From Enterococcaceae bacterium OF42-14pH9A (lineage in GTDB: Bacteria > Bacillota > Bacilli > Lactobacillales > Enterococcaceae): 64,000 nucleotides of DNA. Location of the stretch: contig JAQEYU010000001.1 in the NCBI GenBank assembly GCA_027692465.1, positions 496,001 through 560,000 on the forward strand, in the 5' to 3' direction. A program made the translations under genes and the position numbers. Positions 1 to 9,782 of this stretch are shown in pieces. The number at the start of each line of letters is the position of its first letter. Position 1 is the stretch's first letter. A model generated the notes under the pieces. The model was not told the DNA's origin. It ran no database searches and was given only the letters and a program-made list of their open reading frames with translations.

Positions 1-1362
1 TCTGAATTAGATCAATATATCATCGGCCAGCAGGAGGCCAAAAAGGCTGTGGCCGTGGCCTTACGGAATCGTTATCGTCGCCTGCAGCTGGAAGAAGAGA
101 TGCAACAAGAAGTCACCCCGAAAAATATGCTGATGATCGGGCCTACCGGTGTCGGTAAGACAGAAATCGCCCGCCGTCTGGCAAAGATCGTCCAAGCGCC
201 TTTTGTCAAAGTCGAAGCTACTAAGTTTACCGAAGTCGGCTATGTCGGTCGGGATGTGGAATCCATGGTGCGGGATTTGGTGGAAAACGGGATCCAGATT
301 GTCCGTAAAGAACAGTACAGCCGGGTTTACAGTCGAGCTGTGAAAAAGGCCAATCGTCGTTTGGTGAAGGTTTTAGTGCCGGGGATCAAAAAAGAACAGA
401 AAAAAGCCGGAAATCCCTATGAACAGATGATGACGATGTTTTCGATGGGCCAACAGGAAAGTGAGCCGAAAGAAGAGCTCACCGAAGAAATCAAAACCAA
501 TCGCCAGGCTATCTTTGAACAGTTGGAAAATGGTCTACTGGACGAGCGGGAAGTCACAATCGAGATCGAAGAACCCAAAGTCCAAGGGCCCTCTATGAAT
601 AACGGCTTGGAGCAGATGGGAATCGACCTGAATGAGACGCTTGATGCTTTGAAACCTCGCAAGAAGCAGGAGCGGACAGTAACGGTCAAAGAAGCCCGTG
701 AACTTCTAATACAAGAAGAATCTTCCAAACTGGTAAACGATGCCGATATTCACAGCGAGGCGATCCGTTTGGCAGAGTCCAGCGGGATCATCTTCATTGA
801 TGAAATCGACAAGATCACTTCCAAATCACAACAATCCGGCGAAGTTTCACGTGAAGGAGTCCAACGGGATATTCTGCCAATCGTGGAAGGTTCGCAAGTC
901 AATACCAAATACGGAGTCATCAACACCGATCATATCCTGTTTATCGCATCGGGGGCTTTCCACTTGTCAAAACCCAGTGATTTGATTCCGGAACTGCAGG
1001 GACGTTTTCCAATCCGGGTGGAATTGGAAGATTTGACAGCCGAAGACTTCGTCAAGATTTTGACAGAGCCCAACAACGCACTGATCAAGCAATATATCGC
1101 TTTGTTGGATACGGAAAATGTCCGAGTGACGTTCACCCGTGAATCTTTGGAAAAAATCGCTCAAATCGCTTTTGATGTGAACCGGGACACCGATAATATC
1201 GGAGCTCGCCGGCTGCATACGATTCTTGAAAAGCTCTTGGAGGATCTGTTGTTTGAAGCACCGGATATGCAGATGGGCGAGATCACAATCACTGAAAACT
1301 ATGTAAATGAAAAATTGGCAGCGATCGTGTCTGATCAAGATCTCAGCCGTTATATTTTGTAA
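1..1362 (+). CDS. hslU: HslU, ATPase subunit of the HslUV protease (5' end outside window)
   Basis: AAA+ unfoldase that feeds proteins into the HslV (ClpQ) peptidase in the cytoplasm. The reading frame is open from base 1 ([17 protein letters not shown]...), so roughly the first 15-20 codons are missing. Visible motifs are Walker A GPTGVGKT (about nt 139-162), Walker B IIFIDEID (about nt 787-810) and a C-terminal sensor-2 segment with IGARRLHT. The acidic, variable stretch between the Walker motifs is the HslU I-domain. The product ends SRYIL, as HslU proteins do (the tail docks into HslV). codY starts 18 bp downstream, the usual hslV-hslU-codY order of Firmicutes, so hslV should lie just left of the window. 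Confidence 0.97.
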   Translation, partial: SELDQYIIGQQEAKKAVAVALRNRYRRLQLEEEMQQEVTPKNMLMIGPTGVGKTEIARRLAKIVQAPFVKVEATKFTEVGYVGRDVESMVRDLVENGIQIVRKEQYSRVYSRAVKKANRRLVKVLVPGIKKEQKKAGNPYEQMMTMFSMGQQESEPKEELTEEIKTNRQAIFEQLENGLLDEREVTIEIEEPKVQGPSMNNGLEQMGIDLNETLDALKPRKKQERTVTVKEARELLIQEESSKLVNDADIHSEAIRLAESSGIIFIDEIDKITSKSQQSGEVSREGVQRDILPIVEGSQVNTKYGVINTDHILFIASGAFHLSKPSDLIPELQGRFPIRVELEDLTAEDFVKILTEPNNALIKQYIALLDTENVRVTFTRESLEKIAQIAFDVNRDTDNIGARRLHTILEKLLEDLLFEAPDMQMGEITITENYVNEKLAAIVSDQDLSRYIL

Positions 1363-1380
1363 GAGGAGAAGTGGAGAAAA

Positions 1381-2172
1381 ATGACATCACTATTGGAGAA
1401 AACCAGACGGATCAACGAACTGCTGCAACAAAAAAACACTTTTGATATGAAATCGGATCTGCCTTACGACAAAATGGCTATGACGCTGGGAGATATCCTG
1501 GATGCAAATACTTACATCATTTCCAGTGAGGGAACTTTGTTGGGGTTCAATGAAAAACACGATGTAAACAATGATCGGGTCAAGAACATGTTTGTAGAAA
1601 AGCAGTTTCCGAAAGCTTATACTGACATGGTAGATCATCTCGGGAAGACAGAAGCGAATATCGCCATCGACAGTGACATGACTGCTTTTCCAGTGGAACG
1701 ACGGGAACAATACCCCCATGGTTTGACGACCGTCGTACCGATCTTCGGTGCCGGTGAACGATTAGGAACAATCATTTTAGCCCGTGTGGAAGCAGCTTTC
1801 ACCGATGAGGATCTGGTGTTGGCAGAATATGGTGCAACGGTTGTCGGGATGCAGTTTTTGTATCAGAAATCCCGCAATATTGAAGAGGATGTCCGCAGTG
1901 CGACTGCTGTACAGATGGCCATCAATACCTTGTCCTACAGTGAACTGAAGGCAGTGCAGGCGATTTTCGAAGCTTTGGATGGTGATGAAGGCCGTTTGAC
2001 GGCATCCAATATCGCTGATAAAATCGGTATTACCCGGTCAGTTATCGTGAATGCTTTGCGAAAACTGGAGTCGGCAGGTATCATCGAGTCCCGTTCGTTG
2101 GGGATGAAGGGAACCTATCTGCGGGTATTGAATCATCGTTTCAAAGAAGAATTGGAAAAACACAATTATTAA
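1381..2172 (+). CDS. codY: CodY, GTP/branched-chain amino acid-sensing global repressor
   Basis: Transcription factor that senses GTP and Ile/Leu/Val and represses nutrient-acquisition and stationary-phase genes. The 263 aa length is typical. The start MTSLLEKTRRINELLQ is the canonical CodY N-terminus, followed by a GAF-type ligand domain (about residues 1-155) and a C-terminal winged helix-turn-helix (ASNIADKIGITRSVIVNALRKLE, about 203-225). The ribosome site AGAGGAGAAG lies just upstream of the ATG. It is probably co-transcribed with hslU: the 18 bp gap has no terminator. Confidence 0.98.
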   Translation: MTSLLEKTRRINELLQQKNTFDMKSDLPYDKMAMTLGDILDANTYIISSEGTLLGFNEKHDVNNDRVKNMFVEKQFPKAYTDMVDHLGKTEANIAIDSDMTAFPVERREQYPHGLTTVVPIFGAGERLGTIILARVEAAFTDEDLVLAEYGATVVGMQFLYQKSRNIEEDVRSATAVQMAINTLSYSELKAVQAIFEALDGDEGRLTASNIADKIGITRSVIVNALRKLESAGIIESRSLGMKGTYLRVLNHRFKEELEKHNY

Positions 2173-2250
2173 TCAAATGTCGGCTTGCTTTTGATTGGCT
2201 TTATCTGAGCCTTTCAAGGCAGGCCGTCCGATTAACGGGAGGTCTGGCAA

Positions 2251-3126
2251 ATGACAGTGACCATCGAAAACGGCCAATTGATCGCAACCGTCGCTCGGCA
2301 TGGGGCGCAATTGACCAGCATCAAAAGTAAAGCTACCGGATTGGAATATTTGTGGACGGCAGATCCGGCATATTGGGGCCGTCATGCACCGATCCTCTTT
2401 CCCATCGTTGGCAGTCTGAAAGACGGCAGCTATCGCTATCAAGGCAACACCTATCAGCTGCCGCAGCACGGTTTTGCCCGGGATCGGGAATTTACTCTGG
2501 TGAAACAAAGTGCCGAAGCAGTCACGTTTTTTTTGCAGGCTGATGAGCAGACCCGGGAAGTCTACCCCTTTGATTTTGAACTTTATGTTCATTACGAGTT
2601 GGGGGGCGAGGGGCTGCAGGTCCGCTATGAAGTGAAAAACCCGGCTGCCCAAGAACTGTTATTTTCCATCGGGGGGCATCCCGGCTTCAATGTCCCGTTG
2701 ACGGCCGATTTGGATTTTGAAGATTATTATCTGTCTTTTTCACCGATGAAATCCCGTATTACCCTCCCTTTGAAGGAAGGCTTTATTGATGCTCAGCAGA
2801 AAACACTGGGAGCAACCAACACCAATTTGAAACTGACTCACGAGATGTTCGAGAACGACGCATTGATTTATGAGTCGAAGGGTTTGACGAAGGTTACTAT
2901 CGCCAGCGACAAATCACCTCACAGTGTCAGTGTTTCCTTCAATAATATGCCTTATTTCGGGATCTGGTCGCCGTATCCCAAAGAAGCGCCTTTCATCTGT
3001 ATCGAACCTTGGGCCGGCATTGCAGATACGATCGATGCCACTGGAGAATTGGCTGATAAGCTGGGAATCCAAAAACTGGCGCCGCATGAAACATTTGTGA
3101 CCAAATATGCCATCACAGTCAAATAA
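2251..3126 (+). CDS. Aldose 1-epimerase family protein (LacX/galactose mutarotase-like)
   Basis: 291 aa protein of the aldose 1-epimerase superfamily. Supporting motifs are the N-terminal GAQLTSIK, the sugar-binding GRHAPILFPIVGSL and HGFARDREF segments (about residues 49-80), and the central GGHPGFNVPL with the family's conserved His (about 140-150). Family enzymes interconvert alpha and beta anomers of free or phosphorylated sugars. This shorter LacX-type branch lacks an assigned substrate, so galactose is not certain. The ribosome site CGGGAGG sits 8 bp before the ATG. It stands alone, in the same direction as codY, and is followed by a TIR-element copy. Confidence 0.8.
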   Translation: MTVTIENGQLIATVARHGAQLTSIKSKATGLEYLWTADPAYWGRHAPILFPIVGSLKDGSYRYQGNTYQLPQHGFARDREFTLVKQSAEAVTFFLQADEQTREVYPFDFELYVHYELGGEGLQVRYEVKNPAAQELLFSIGGHPGFNVPLTADLDFEDYYLSFSPMKSRITLPLKEGFIDAQQKTLGATNTNLKLTHEMFENDALIYESKGLTKVTIASDKSPHSVSVSFNNMPYFGIWSPYPKEAPFICIEPWAGIADTIDATGELADKLGIQKLAPHETFVTKYAITVK

Positions 3127-3263
3127 ACTTGATGCTGAAAATGAGCAAAACGGGCTGCTGCTGATCTTGTGGGTACAGGATTAACGGCAGTCTTCTTGCT
3201 GTGTCTGGATAGCTGTTTGAGAATTATTGGCAATTAAAAGATGCAGTGGTTTTAAAAGAAGGT

Positions 3264-3424
3264 AGAGCGTGTCTGGAAACACCGGGGGAATCCAGGTTTT
3301 TGCGGACCTGCCGAAATCAAGGAGTAAAGCGCAGCTTATGGGGGGCAAAGCTGCGCATTTACGACGCGGATTGCGATGAAACGGACCCAAATATCTGCCA
3401 CTGGCGTTTTCAGGCAGATCCTAA
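3264..3424 (+). repeat. TIR element copy A (MITE-like), forward orientation, near complete
   Basis: About 160 bp repeat running from GAGCGTGTCTGGAAAC to GTTTTCAGGCAGATCCTAA, so both terminal inverted repeats are recognisable. The interior matches the copies at 34832 and 4209, including the stretch CGAAATCAAGGAGTAAAGCGC. A central hairpin GCGCAGCTT/AAGCTGCGC is perfect here. It lies between the epimerase gene and the plsY terminator. I see nothing else in 3127-3263. Short open frames over it are not genes. Confidence 0.8.
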
Positions 3425-3482
3425 TCAATTGTTTTTTCAGAATGAGTCAGCAAAGTAATCTGCAAGCTATCCGGAAGGCTGA

Positions 3483-3523
3483 GTAAAAAATAAGTCTTCC
3501 CGCGAGTCCTGGCAGGAAGACTT
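3483..3523 (-). terminator. Intrinsic terminator of plsY
   Basis: AAGTCTTCC (3492-3500) pairs with GGAAGACTT (3515-3523). Read on the minus strand the stem is followed by TTATTTTTTACTC. It lies 7 bp beyond the plsY stop codon. Confidence 0.85.
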
Positions 3524-3529
3524 TTATTG

Positions 3530-4156
3530 CTATTTCCGGTTCAATCCGAAGGGAACGCGACTTTCGGTGCCCTGTTTGATCCGCTGAATATTTTCCCGGT
3601 GGCGATAGAAGATGAACAATGTGACACCGGTGGCGATGGCAGTCAAAAGCCAGTTGTGATCCGGTAGGACTTGGGGCCAGAGATAAGGCAGGACTACGGT
3701 AGACAGTGTAATCAATACCGCTGCAATCATGCTGGACAGCGAAACCATGCTGGTAAAAAACAGACAGACGACAAAGATTACGCAGGAATACAAAAAGAAA
3801 AGCGGGTTATAGCCTAATAGCATCCCGGCGCTGGTGGCAACTGCCTTGCCGCCTTTGAAACCGGCAAAAACCGGGAAAGTATGACCAAGAATGGCACAGA
3901 CACCGAACCACAAGGGATTGATTTGGTCGATACCAAAGAGTAATGGCAGGCAGGTGGCCAAGGTCCCTTTCAAAATATCCATCAAAAGGACAATGATTCC
4001 GGCGGTTTTGCCCAAGACACGAAAGGTATTGGTCGTCCCGGAATTTCCGCTTCCGAAATTGCGTATATCTTTTTTGTAAAAGAGTTTGCCGATCCAGACT
4101 CCGGATGGGATAGAGCCGAGAAGATAGGCGGCCAAAAGCAAAACAGCGATTTTCAT
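3530..4156 (-). CDS. plsY: PlsY, acyl-phosphate:glycerol-3-phosphate acyltransferase
   Basis: Integral membrane enzyme that transfers an acyl group from acyl-phosphate to glycerol-3-phosphate, the first step of phosphatidic acid synthesis. The 208 aa length matches the family. Conserved family segments are AYLLGSIPSGVWIGK near the N-terminus, FGSGNSGTTNTFRVLG (about 36-51), the GGKAVATSAG loop (about 102-111) and FYRHRENIQRIKQGTES at the C-terminus. About five to six hydrophobic helices are visible. The start ATG is preceded by AAGAGG. It is divergent from parE, as in several enterococci, and has its own terminator. Confidence 0.97.
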   Translation of the reverse strand: MKIAVLLLAAYLLGSIPSGVWIGKLFYKKDIRNFGSGNSGTTNTFRVLGKTAGIIVLLMDILKGTLATCLPLLFGIDQINPLWFGVCAILGHTFPVFAGFKGGKAVATSAGMLLGYNPLFFLYSCVIFVVCLFFTSMVSLSSMIAAVLITLSTVVLPYLWPQVLPDHNWLLTAIATGVTLFIFYRHRENIQRIKQGTESRVPFGLNRK

Positions 4157-4208
4157 AGAATGCCTCTTTTCTGATTTGATTGATTAAATAGCCGGATTGC
4201 GCCAGATC

Positions 4209-4344
4209 TTAGTGCGTGACTGAAAACTCTGGGGAAATCCAGAGTTTTGCGGACCTGCCGAAAGCAAGGAGTAAAGCGCAGCATATGTGGCGCAAAGCTG
4301 TGCAATTACAACGCAGATTGCGGTGAAAAGGACCAAAATATCTG
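4209..4344 (+). repeat. TIR element copy B, forward, 3' end lost
   Basis: Begins TTAGTGCGTGACTGAAAAC and follows the element consensus through AAGGAGTAAAGCGCAGC, a central hairpin and CGCAGATTGCGGTGAAAAGGACC, then loses similarity after ATATCTG at about 4344. A decayed right end may survive near 4428 (CTTTCAGACTAACGC). It lies between plsY and parE. Confidence 0.75.
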
Positions 4345-4646
4345 TTCAGACTCCAACGCATTTTTCATTGCGATCTGGGCCGCAAACACTCAGTTACGGG
4401 CCAGATGGTTGCGGTGCTTTCAGACTAACGCAAGTCCTCAAATAGTCAAGTTAGCCCTCGTTTTCCGGATGGCAAATGACAGGCTGCGGCAGTCCGTGGT
4501 TAGAAAACAGAAATTAGAACAGGCACCAAAAAGCTCAGCGACAACTAAGCAATTTTATCATGAAAGAGGAAGGCGGACAACCGACTTCAGGTTTTCTCTT
4601 TTTTTCGCAGCGGTTTTGAAGTATTATAAAATCTGGCGTGTATCAG
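4345..4646. other. Non-coding stretch between two element copies upstream of parE
   Basis: No convincing gene. A hairpin ATCTGGGCC...GGGCCAGAT (about 4373-4407, one mismatch) is present. A T-rich run follows at about 4598-4606, and a TATTATAAAAT box (about 4621-4631) could serve a parE promoter. The open frame spanning 4247-4708 consists largely of repeat sequence and has no ribosome site. Confidence 0.4.
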
Positions 4647-4775
4647 GGTGTGTCGGAAAATGGCCAATGACAGCTGTTGGTAGCCTTTGTACCGCAATCT
4701 GTGCATAAATGGACAGTTATGAACTGCAGCGACAGTGGAGCCCTCGCGGATTCCGACAGGTCTTCCGGATGCACT
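4647..4775 (-). repeat. TIR element copy, reverse orientation, decayed, upstream of parE
   Basis: Begins CAGGGTGTGTCGGAAAATGG and continues with the reverse-orientation landmarks GACAGC, TACCGCAATCTGTGCATAAAT. The right end is degenerate. It is oppositely oriented to the copy at 4209 and ends about 60 bp before the parE start. Confidence 0.6.
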
Positions 4776-4832
4776 GCTCGCTGATATTTTTCGATATACG
4801 TTAAACGCAAACGAAGTGAAGGAGAGTTTTCT

Positions 4833-6905
4833 TTGGCGAAAAACAATAATGAATACAATGACGCCTCCATCCAGGTTCTGGAAGGTCTGGAGGCGGTACG
4901 CAAGCGCCCGGGGATGTACATCGGCTCTACCGACAGCCGGGGCTTACACCATTTAGTCTATGAAATTGTTGACAATGCCGTAGATGAGGCGTTGTCCGGA
5001 TTTGGGGATCATATCGAAGTTACTTTGAATGAAGACAACAGTGTGACTGTTTCCGACAGCGGACGCGGCATGCCAGTGGGAATGCACGCTTCCGGGATCC
5101 CGACTGTAGAAGTCATTTTCACTGTCCTTCATGCCGGCGGAAAATTCGGCCAAGGAGGCTATAAAACTTCCGGCGGTCTGCACGGAGTAGGGGCCAGTGT
5201 TGTCAACGCTCTTTCAAAGTGGCTGACAGTCACCATCGTTCGTGACGGGGTCGAGTATGAAGAACGCTTCGAAAACGGCGGACAGGCCGTCGGAACCTTG
5301 AAAAAACTCGGGAAGACGAAAAAGCCGAACGGGACCACGGTGACTTTTTTGCCGGATGAGACTATTTTCAGCACAATCCGCTTCTCCTATGAAGTATTGG
5401 CTGAGCGGCTGCGGGAGTCTGCTTTTTTACTGCGGGGTGTCAAGATTACATTGACCGATCTGCGGAGCGGGGAACCAACACAAGAAGTCTTCCACTTTGA
5501 AGAAGGTATCAAAGAGTTTGTTGATTACCTGAATGAAGAAAAAGATACACTGACACCGGTGATCTACTTTAACGGTGAGCGGGATGGGATCGAAGTGGAG
5601 ATTGCCTTTCAATACAATGACGGCTATTCCGAAAACATCCTGTCCTTTGTCAATAATGTCCGTACCAGAGACGGCGGGACCCACGAAGCCGGTCTGAAAG
5701 CTTCCATGACGAAGGCCTTCAATGAATACGCCCGCAAAGTCGGCCTCTTGAAGGAAAAAGACCGCAACCTTGAAGGCTCTGACTTCCGTGAAGGACTGGC
5801 GGCAGTTTTATCTGTTCGAGTACCGGAAAACCTGTTGCAATTTGAAGGTCAGACAAAGGAGAAATTGGGGACACCGATTGCTCGTAATGCCGTTGATAAT
5901 GTTTTAGGTGAACAGTTGGGCTTCTTCTTGCAGGAAAACAGTGAAATGAGCCAAATGCTGGTCCGTAAAGCAGTCAAAGCTCGAGAGGCCCGGGAAGCAG
6001 CCCGCAAAGCCCGTGAAGAAAGCCGCAGCGGCAAAAAACGCAAAAAAGGTGAATCGCTGCTTTCAGGAAAACTAACCCCGGCTCAATCCCGCAATCCTAA
6101 ACGTAATGAGCTGTTTTTGGTGGAGGGGGATTCTGCCGGCGGCTCAGCGAAGCAGGGCCGAGATCGCAAATTTCAAGCAATCCTGCCGTTGCGTGGGAAA
6201 GTTATCAATACAGAAAAAGCCAAGATGCAGGATATCCTGAAAAATGAAGAGATCAATACTATGATCTATACCATCGGTGCCGGTGTCGGTCCCGAATTCG
6301 ATATTGCCGACACTAATTACGACAAAGTCATCATCATGACTGATGCGGATACGGATGGCGCCCATATCCAGGTGCTGCTTTTGACCTTCTTTTACCGCTA
6401 CATGAAACCCTTGATTGAAGCTGGTAAAGTCTACATTGCTCTGCCGCCACTGTATAAGGTTTCCCGCGGTGTCGGTCGCAAAAGTGTCACTGAATATGCC
6501 TGGACGGATGAGGAGCTGCAGTCGGTAATCAAAAAAGTCGGTAAAGGCTATATGCTGCAGCGCTATAAAGGGCTGGGGGAAATGAACGCCGAGCAGTTAT
6601 GGGAAACAACGATGGATCCGGAGACCCGGACGTTGATCCGGGTGCGGATTGAAGATGCGGCCCAGGCAGAACGACGTGTGACTACTTTGATGGGAGACAA
6701 GGTGGAGCCCCGCCGCAAATGGATTGAAAGTCACGTTCAATTCACATTGGAAGAAGACGGCAGTATTCTGGATAAAAAAGAGGAGAACTCTGCTGCTACC
6801 GATCTTTATGATGAGGAGCGGACACAAGAGATCCAAGAGTCGCAAACCGCCGAGGCAGCTGCTGAAGCGGCAGCGCAGGAAATCAATTTGTTCGAATTGG
6901 ATTGA
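4833..6905 (+). CDS. parE: ParE, topoisomerase IV subunit B
   Basis: ATPase subunit of the ParC2ParE2 decatenase. 690 aa. The GHKL ATP-binding domain has EIVDNAVDEA, DSGRGMPVG and the GGLHGVGASVVNA lid. The TOPRIM domain has VEGDSAGGSAKQGRDR (about residue 428) and the metal-binding DADTDGAHI (about 504), followed by QRYKGLGEMNAEQLWETTMDP. The 'Q..L.KLPGKL' insertion typical of GyrB is absent and the domain order fits ParE upstream of parC. The start is TTG at 4833, fixed by AAGGAG at 4819-4824 with an 8 bp spacer. No in-frame ATG exists before the conserved GMYIGS. The C-terminal tail is Glu/Ala rich. Confidence 0.97.
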   Translation: MAKNNNEYNDASIQVLEGLEAVRKRPGMYIGSTDSRGLHHLVYEIVDNAVDEALSGFGDHIEVTLNEDNSVTVSDSGRGMPVGMHASGIPTVEVIFTVLHAGGKFGQGGYKTSGGLHGVGASVVNALSKWLTVTIVRDGVEYEERFENGGQAVGTLKKLGKTKKPNGTTVTFLPDETIFSTIRFSYEVLAERLRESAFLLRGVKITLTDLRSGEPTQEVFHFEEGIKEFVDYLNEEKDTLTPVIYFNGERDGIEVEIAFQYNDGYSENILSFVNNVRTRDGGTHEAGLKASMTKAFNEYARKVGLLKEKDRNLEGSDFREGLAAVLSVRVPENLLQFEGQTKEKLGTPIARNAVDNVLGEQLGFFLQENSEMSQMLVRKAVKAREAREAARKAREESRSGKKRKKGESLLSGKLTPAQSRNPKRNELFLVEGDSAGGSAKQGRDRKFQAILPLRGKVINTEKAKMQDILKNEEINTMIYTIGAGVGPEFDIADTNYDKVIIMTDADTDGAHIQVLLLTFFYRYMKPLIEAGKVYIALPPLYKVSRGVGRKSVTEYAWTDEELQSVIKKVGKGYMLQRYKGLGEMNAEQLWETTMDPETRTLIRVRIEDAAQAERRVTTLMGDKVEPRRKWIESHVQFTLEEDGSILDKKEENSAATDLYDEERTQEIQESQTAEAAAEAAAQEINLFELD

Positions 6906-7038
6906 CGACTCTTTTTCTTTACAAGTATCTTGGTGACAGCTCGCTCCTTTTTTCGCTGGGGTGGGCGTCCGCTGATATTTGCCAGTCGGTATTTTTCAAA
7001 TCCCGACTCTCAGCACACTTATGATCGGAGGCTTTTTT

Positions 7039-9498
7039 TTGGAACACAAACACAACATCCAGGAACTGACGTTGGAAGAGGTCATGGGTGACCGTTTCGG
7101 ACGTTATTCAAAATATATCATTCAAGAGCGGGCGCTGCCGGATATCCGAGACGGGTTGAAACCGGTACAGCGGCGGATTCTGTTTGCGATGAACAAAGAC
7201 GGCAACACATATGAAAAAGCATTCCGCAAGTCTGCAAAATCCGTAGGGAACATCATGGGCAATTACCATCCTCATGGTGACAGCAGTATTTACGAAGCCA
7301 TGGTGCGGATGAGCCAGGATTGGAAGCTGCGACAAATCTTAATCGAAATGCACGGCAACAATGGGAGTATGGATGGTGATCCGCCGGCTGCGATGCGGTA
7401 CACGGAAGCCCGCTTGTCCAAACTCAGCGGTGAACTTTTAGCAGATATTGATAAAGAGACAGTGGATCTGGTCTGGAATTTCGATGACACGGAAAAAGAG
7501 CCCACTGTTCTGCCGGCAAAATATCCGAATTTGCTGGTGAACGGCTCCACCGGGATCTCAGCCGGATACGCTACTGAGATTCCCACCCATAATCTGGCAG
7601 AAGTCATCGACGGGACGATTTATCTCATCGATCATCCCAATGCCAAATTGGAAAAAATCATGGAGTTCATCCCTGGTCCGGACTTTCCGACCGGTGGTAT
7701 CCTGCAAGGCAAAGATGAAATCCGCAAAGCGTATGAGTCCGGCAAAGGCAAAGTCATTCTGCGTTCTGTAACAACCATCGAAGAGCTTAAAGGTGGCAAA
7801 CAGCAGATTGTGATCACCGAGATCCCTTATGAAGTAAACAAAGCCAGTCTGGTGAAAAAGATGGATGAGATCCGACTAAACAAAAAAATCGACGGAATCG
7901 CTGAGGTTCGAGACGAAACAGATCGTACCGGCTTGCGGATCGTTGTCGAACTGAAAAAAGAAGCCAACGCCGAAGGGATTTTGAATTATCTCTTTAAGAA
8001 CACTGAATTGCAGATCAATTATAATTTCAATATGGTGGCAATTGCTGACTTGCGGCCGGAACAAGTGGGACTTCTGCGAATCTTGAATAGCTACATCAGC
8101 CACCGGGAAGATGTCGTACTCCGACGCAGCCGCTTCGAACTCAACAAAGCTCAAAAAAGGCAGCATATCGTCGAAGGACTGATCAAGGCCCTCTCGATTT
8201 TGGATGAAGTGATTGCCACGATCCGCGGCAGTAAAGACAAAAAAGATGCCAAAAACAATTTGGTCATGCAACACGGCTTTACTGAAGAGCAGGCGGAGGC
8301 CATCGTGAACCTCCAGCTGTATCGTTTGACCAATACGGATATCACGGCTTTGCGGGCCGAAGCTGAAGAGCTGGCGCAAACTGTTACCGAGCTCAACAAG
8401 ATCCTGACTGACGAAGGCGAGCTCAAGAAAGTCATCAAACAGGAATTGCGGGAAATCAAAAAACAATACGGCAATGATCGTCTCACCAAAATTGAAGATG
8501 AGATTACCGAAATTAAGATCGAAACTGAAGTCCTGGTGGCTCAAGAAGATGTTGTGGTATCGGTGACCCATGAAGGTTATCTGAAACGCAGCAGTCTGCG
8601 CAGCTATCAGGCGTCAAAACCGGAAGAGTTGGGGATGAAAGACGGCGACTTCGTCTTGTATACCGCTGAAGTCAATACCTTGGATCACCTGTTAATCGTC
8701 ACAGACAAGGGGAATGTCATCTACCGACCGGTCCATGAACTGCCGGATCTGAAATGGAAAGATATCGGTGAACATATTTCACAAACCATGATGAATTTTG
8801 GAATTGATGAATCGATTTTACAGGTCTTCAGTTTCAAGGAACTGGATCCAAGTAAGAATTTTGTGCTGATCACCAAAAACGGTTTGATCAAGCAGACGAA
8901 GATGACGGAATTTGAGCCTTGGCGGACCTATAAGAGTCGTCCGTTGACAATGATTAAGTTCAAAGACGCAGAGGATGAACTGCTGGCTGTCTATCTTGTA
9001 GAAGCAGGCCGGGCAGAGGATGTCTTTCTGGTGAGTCATCAGGGCTTCGGATTGCGTTATCCGCTGGCTGAAGTACCGGTAGTCGGACCGAAAGCTGCCG
9101 GGGTCAAATCCATGAATTTAAAAGAAGGCGACTTTATTGTCAATGGCCTGCTGGTGCTTTCAGAGGGGGATACTCCGATTGTTATCGTCACTCAGCGGGG
9201 AGCTGTCAAACGGATGCTTGCTCAAGAACTCAATCAGCTGGGCCGCGCCAAACGGGGGCTGATGGTCCTGCGTGAATTGAAGAAAAATCCTCATCGGGTC
9301 CTTTATATGGGAATTGGAGAAGCGCGGACGCTGCTTTTACAGAATCAAAAAGGTCAGTTCACTGAAATCCAAACCGAAAGTTATCCGATCGGTGAGCGAA
9401 CTTCCAACGGTTCCTTTGCAGTAGATGAAAAAGTCGGCGGCACACTGATTGCAGTGCATGAGCTGCGAGATCCTGCTTTACCGGTTAAGAACAACTAA
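7039..9498 (+). CDS. parC: ParC, topoisomerase IV subunit A
   Basis: DNA breakage-reunion subunit of topoisomerase IV. 819 aa from the chosen start. The winged-helix domain carries the quinolone-resistance region YHPHGDSSIYEAMVRMSQDW and the catalytic tyrosine in AAMRYTEARL (about residue 121). The C-terminal half contains the six-bladed beta-pinwheel repeats typical of ParC. The start is TTG at 7039 because CGGAGG lies at 7026-7031 with a 7 bp spacer. The longer in-frame start at 6979 has no ribosome site. It lies 133 bp after parE without a terminator, so the two are probably co-transcribed. In the resistance region Ser (HGDSS) is the wild-type-like residue. Confidence 0.97.
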   Translation: MEHKHNIQELTLEEVMGDRFGRYSKYIIQERALPDIRDGLKPVQRRILFAMNKDGNTYEKAFRKSAKSVGNIMGNYHPHGDSSIYEAMVRMSQDWKLRQILIEMHGNNGSMDGDPPAAMRYTEARLSKLSGELLADIDKETVDLVWNFDDTEKEPTVLPAKYPNLLVNGSTGISAGYATEIPTHNLAEVIDGTIYLIDHPNAKLEKIMEFIPGPDFPTGGILQGKDEIRKAYESGKGKVILRSVTTIEELKGGKQQIVITEIPYEVNKASLVKKMDEIRLNKKIDGIAEVRDETDRTGLRIVVELKKEANAEGILNYLFKNTELQINYNFNMVAIADLRPEQVGLLRILNSYISHREDVVLRRSRFELNKAQKRQHIVEGLIKALSILDEVIATIRGSKDKKDAKNNLVMQHGFTEEQAEAIVNLQLYRLTNTDITALRAEAEELAQTVTELNKILTDEGELKKVIKQELREIKKQYGNDRLTKIEDEITEIKIETEVLVAQEDVVVSVTHEGYLKRSSLRSYQASKPEELGMKDGDFVLYTAEVNTLDHLLIVTDKGNVIYRPVHELPDLKWKDIGEHISQTMMNFGIDESILQVFSFKELDPSKNFVLITKNGLIKQTKMTEFEPWRTYKSRPLTMIKFKDAEDELLAVYLVEAGRAEDVFLVSHQGFGLRYPLAEVPVVGPKAAGVKSMNLKEGDFIVNGLLVLSEGDTPIVIVTQRGAVKRMLAQELNQLGRAKRGLMVLRELKKNPHRVLYMGIGEARTLLLQNQKGQFTEIQTESYPIGERTSNGSFAVDEKVGGTLIAVHELRDPALPVKNN

Positions 9499-9524
9499 TC
9501 TGTTATACAATCTGTGTGGAATTT

Positions 9525-9560
9525 GCCGCTCTGTGTTACTACAGAGTGGCATTTCTTGTT
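9525..9560 (+). terminator. Intrinsic terminator after parC
   Basis: GCCGCTCTGT (9525-9534) pairs with ACAGAGTGGC (9541-9550) with one G-T wobble, followed by ATTTCTTGTTT. It lies 27 bp past the parC stop. Confidence 0.8.
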
Positions 9561-9680
9561 TCATTACAAAACAAAGGAAAGCTTAAAAAAAGTCAAAGAA
9601 AAACAAAGGATGCACAAGCGATTAATAGCATTGTAAAGCTATTTCCTGTGTTTATATGACGATCCTTCGTGTTTTTTTGA

Positions 9681-9727
9681 GCAAGTTTCATGAAAAAACT
9701 TGCATTGGAAAAGATATGTGTTATACT
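9681..9727 (+). promoter_or_regulatory. pflB promoter with overlapping dyad
   Basis: Candidate -35 TTGCAT (9700-9705), 16 bp spacer, -10 TATACT (9722-9727). The dyad GCAAGTTT...AAACTTGC (9681-9703) overlaps the -35 and would suit a repressor or activator site. I cannot assign it to a known regulator; it does not match a Rex site. Confidence 0.55.
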
Positions 9728-9782
9728 ATCTTCGTAAAGCTGTTACATAAATTGACAGCGGTTAATTAAGGAGGGTTCATTG

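Noticed and set aside
3246-3458. Open frame of 70 codons after the epimerase gene
   Set aside because: Lies entirely on TIR element copy A; no ribosome site.
4247-4708. Open frame of 153 codons between plsY and parE
   Set aside because: It runs through TIR element copy B and has no ribosome site. The same peptide strings recur in other element copies but are not kept in one frame, so this is repeat DNA, not a gene.
9499-9782. Rex operator in the pflB promoter
   Set aside because: The dyad GCAAGTTT/AAACTTGC does not match TTGTGAAN4TTCACAA.
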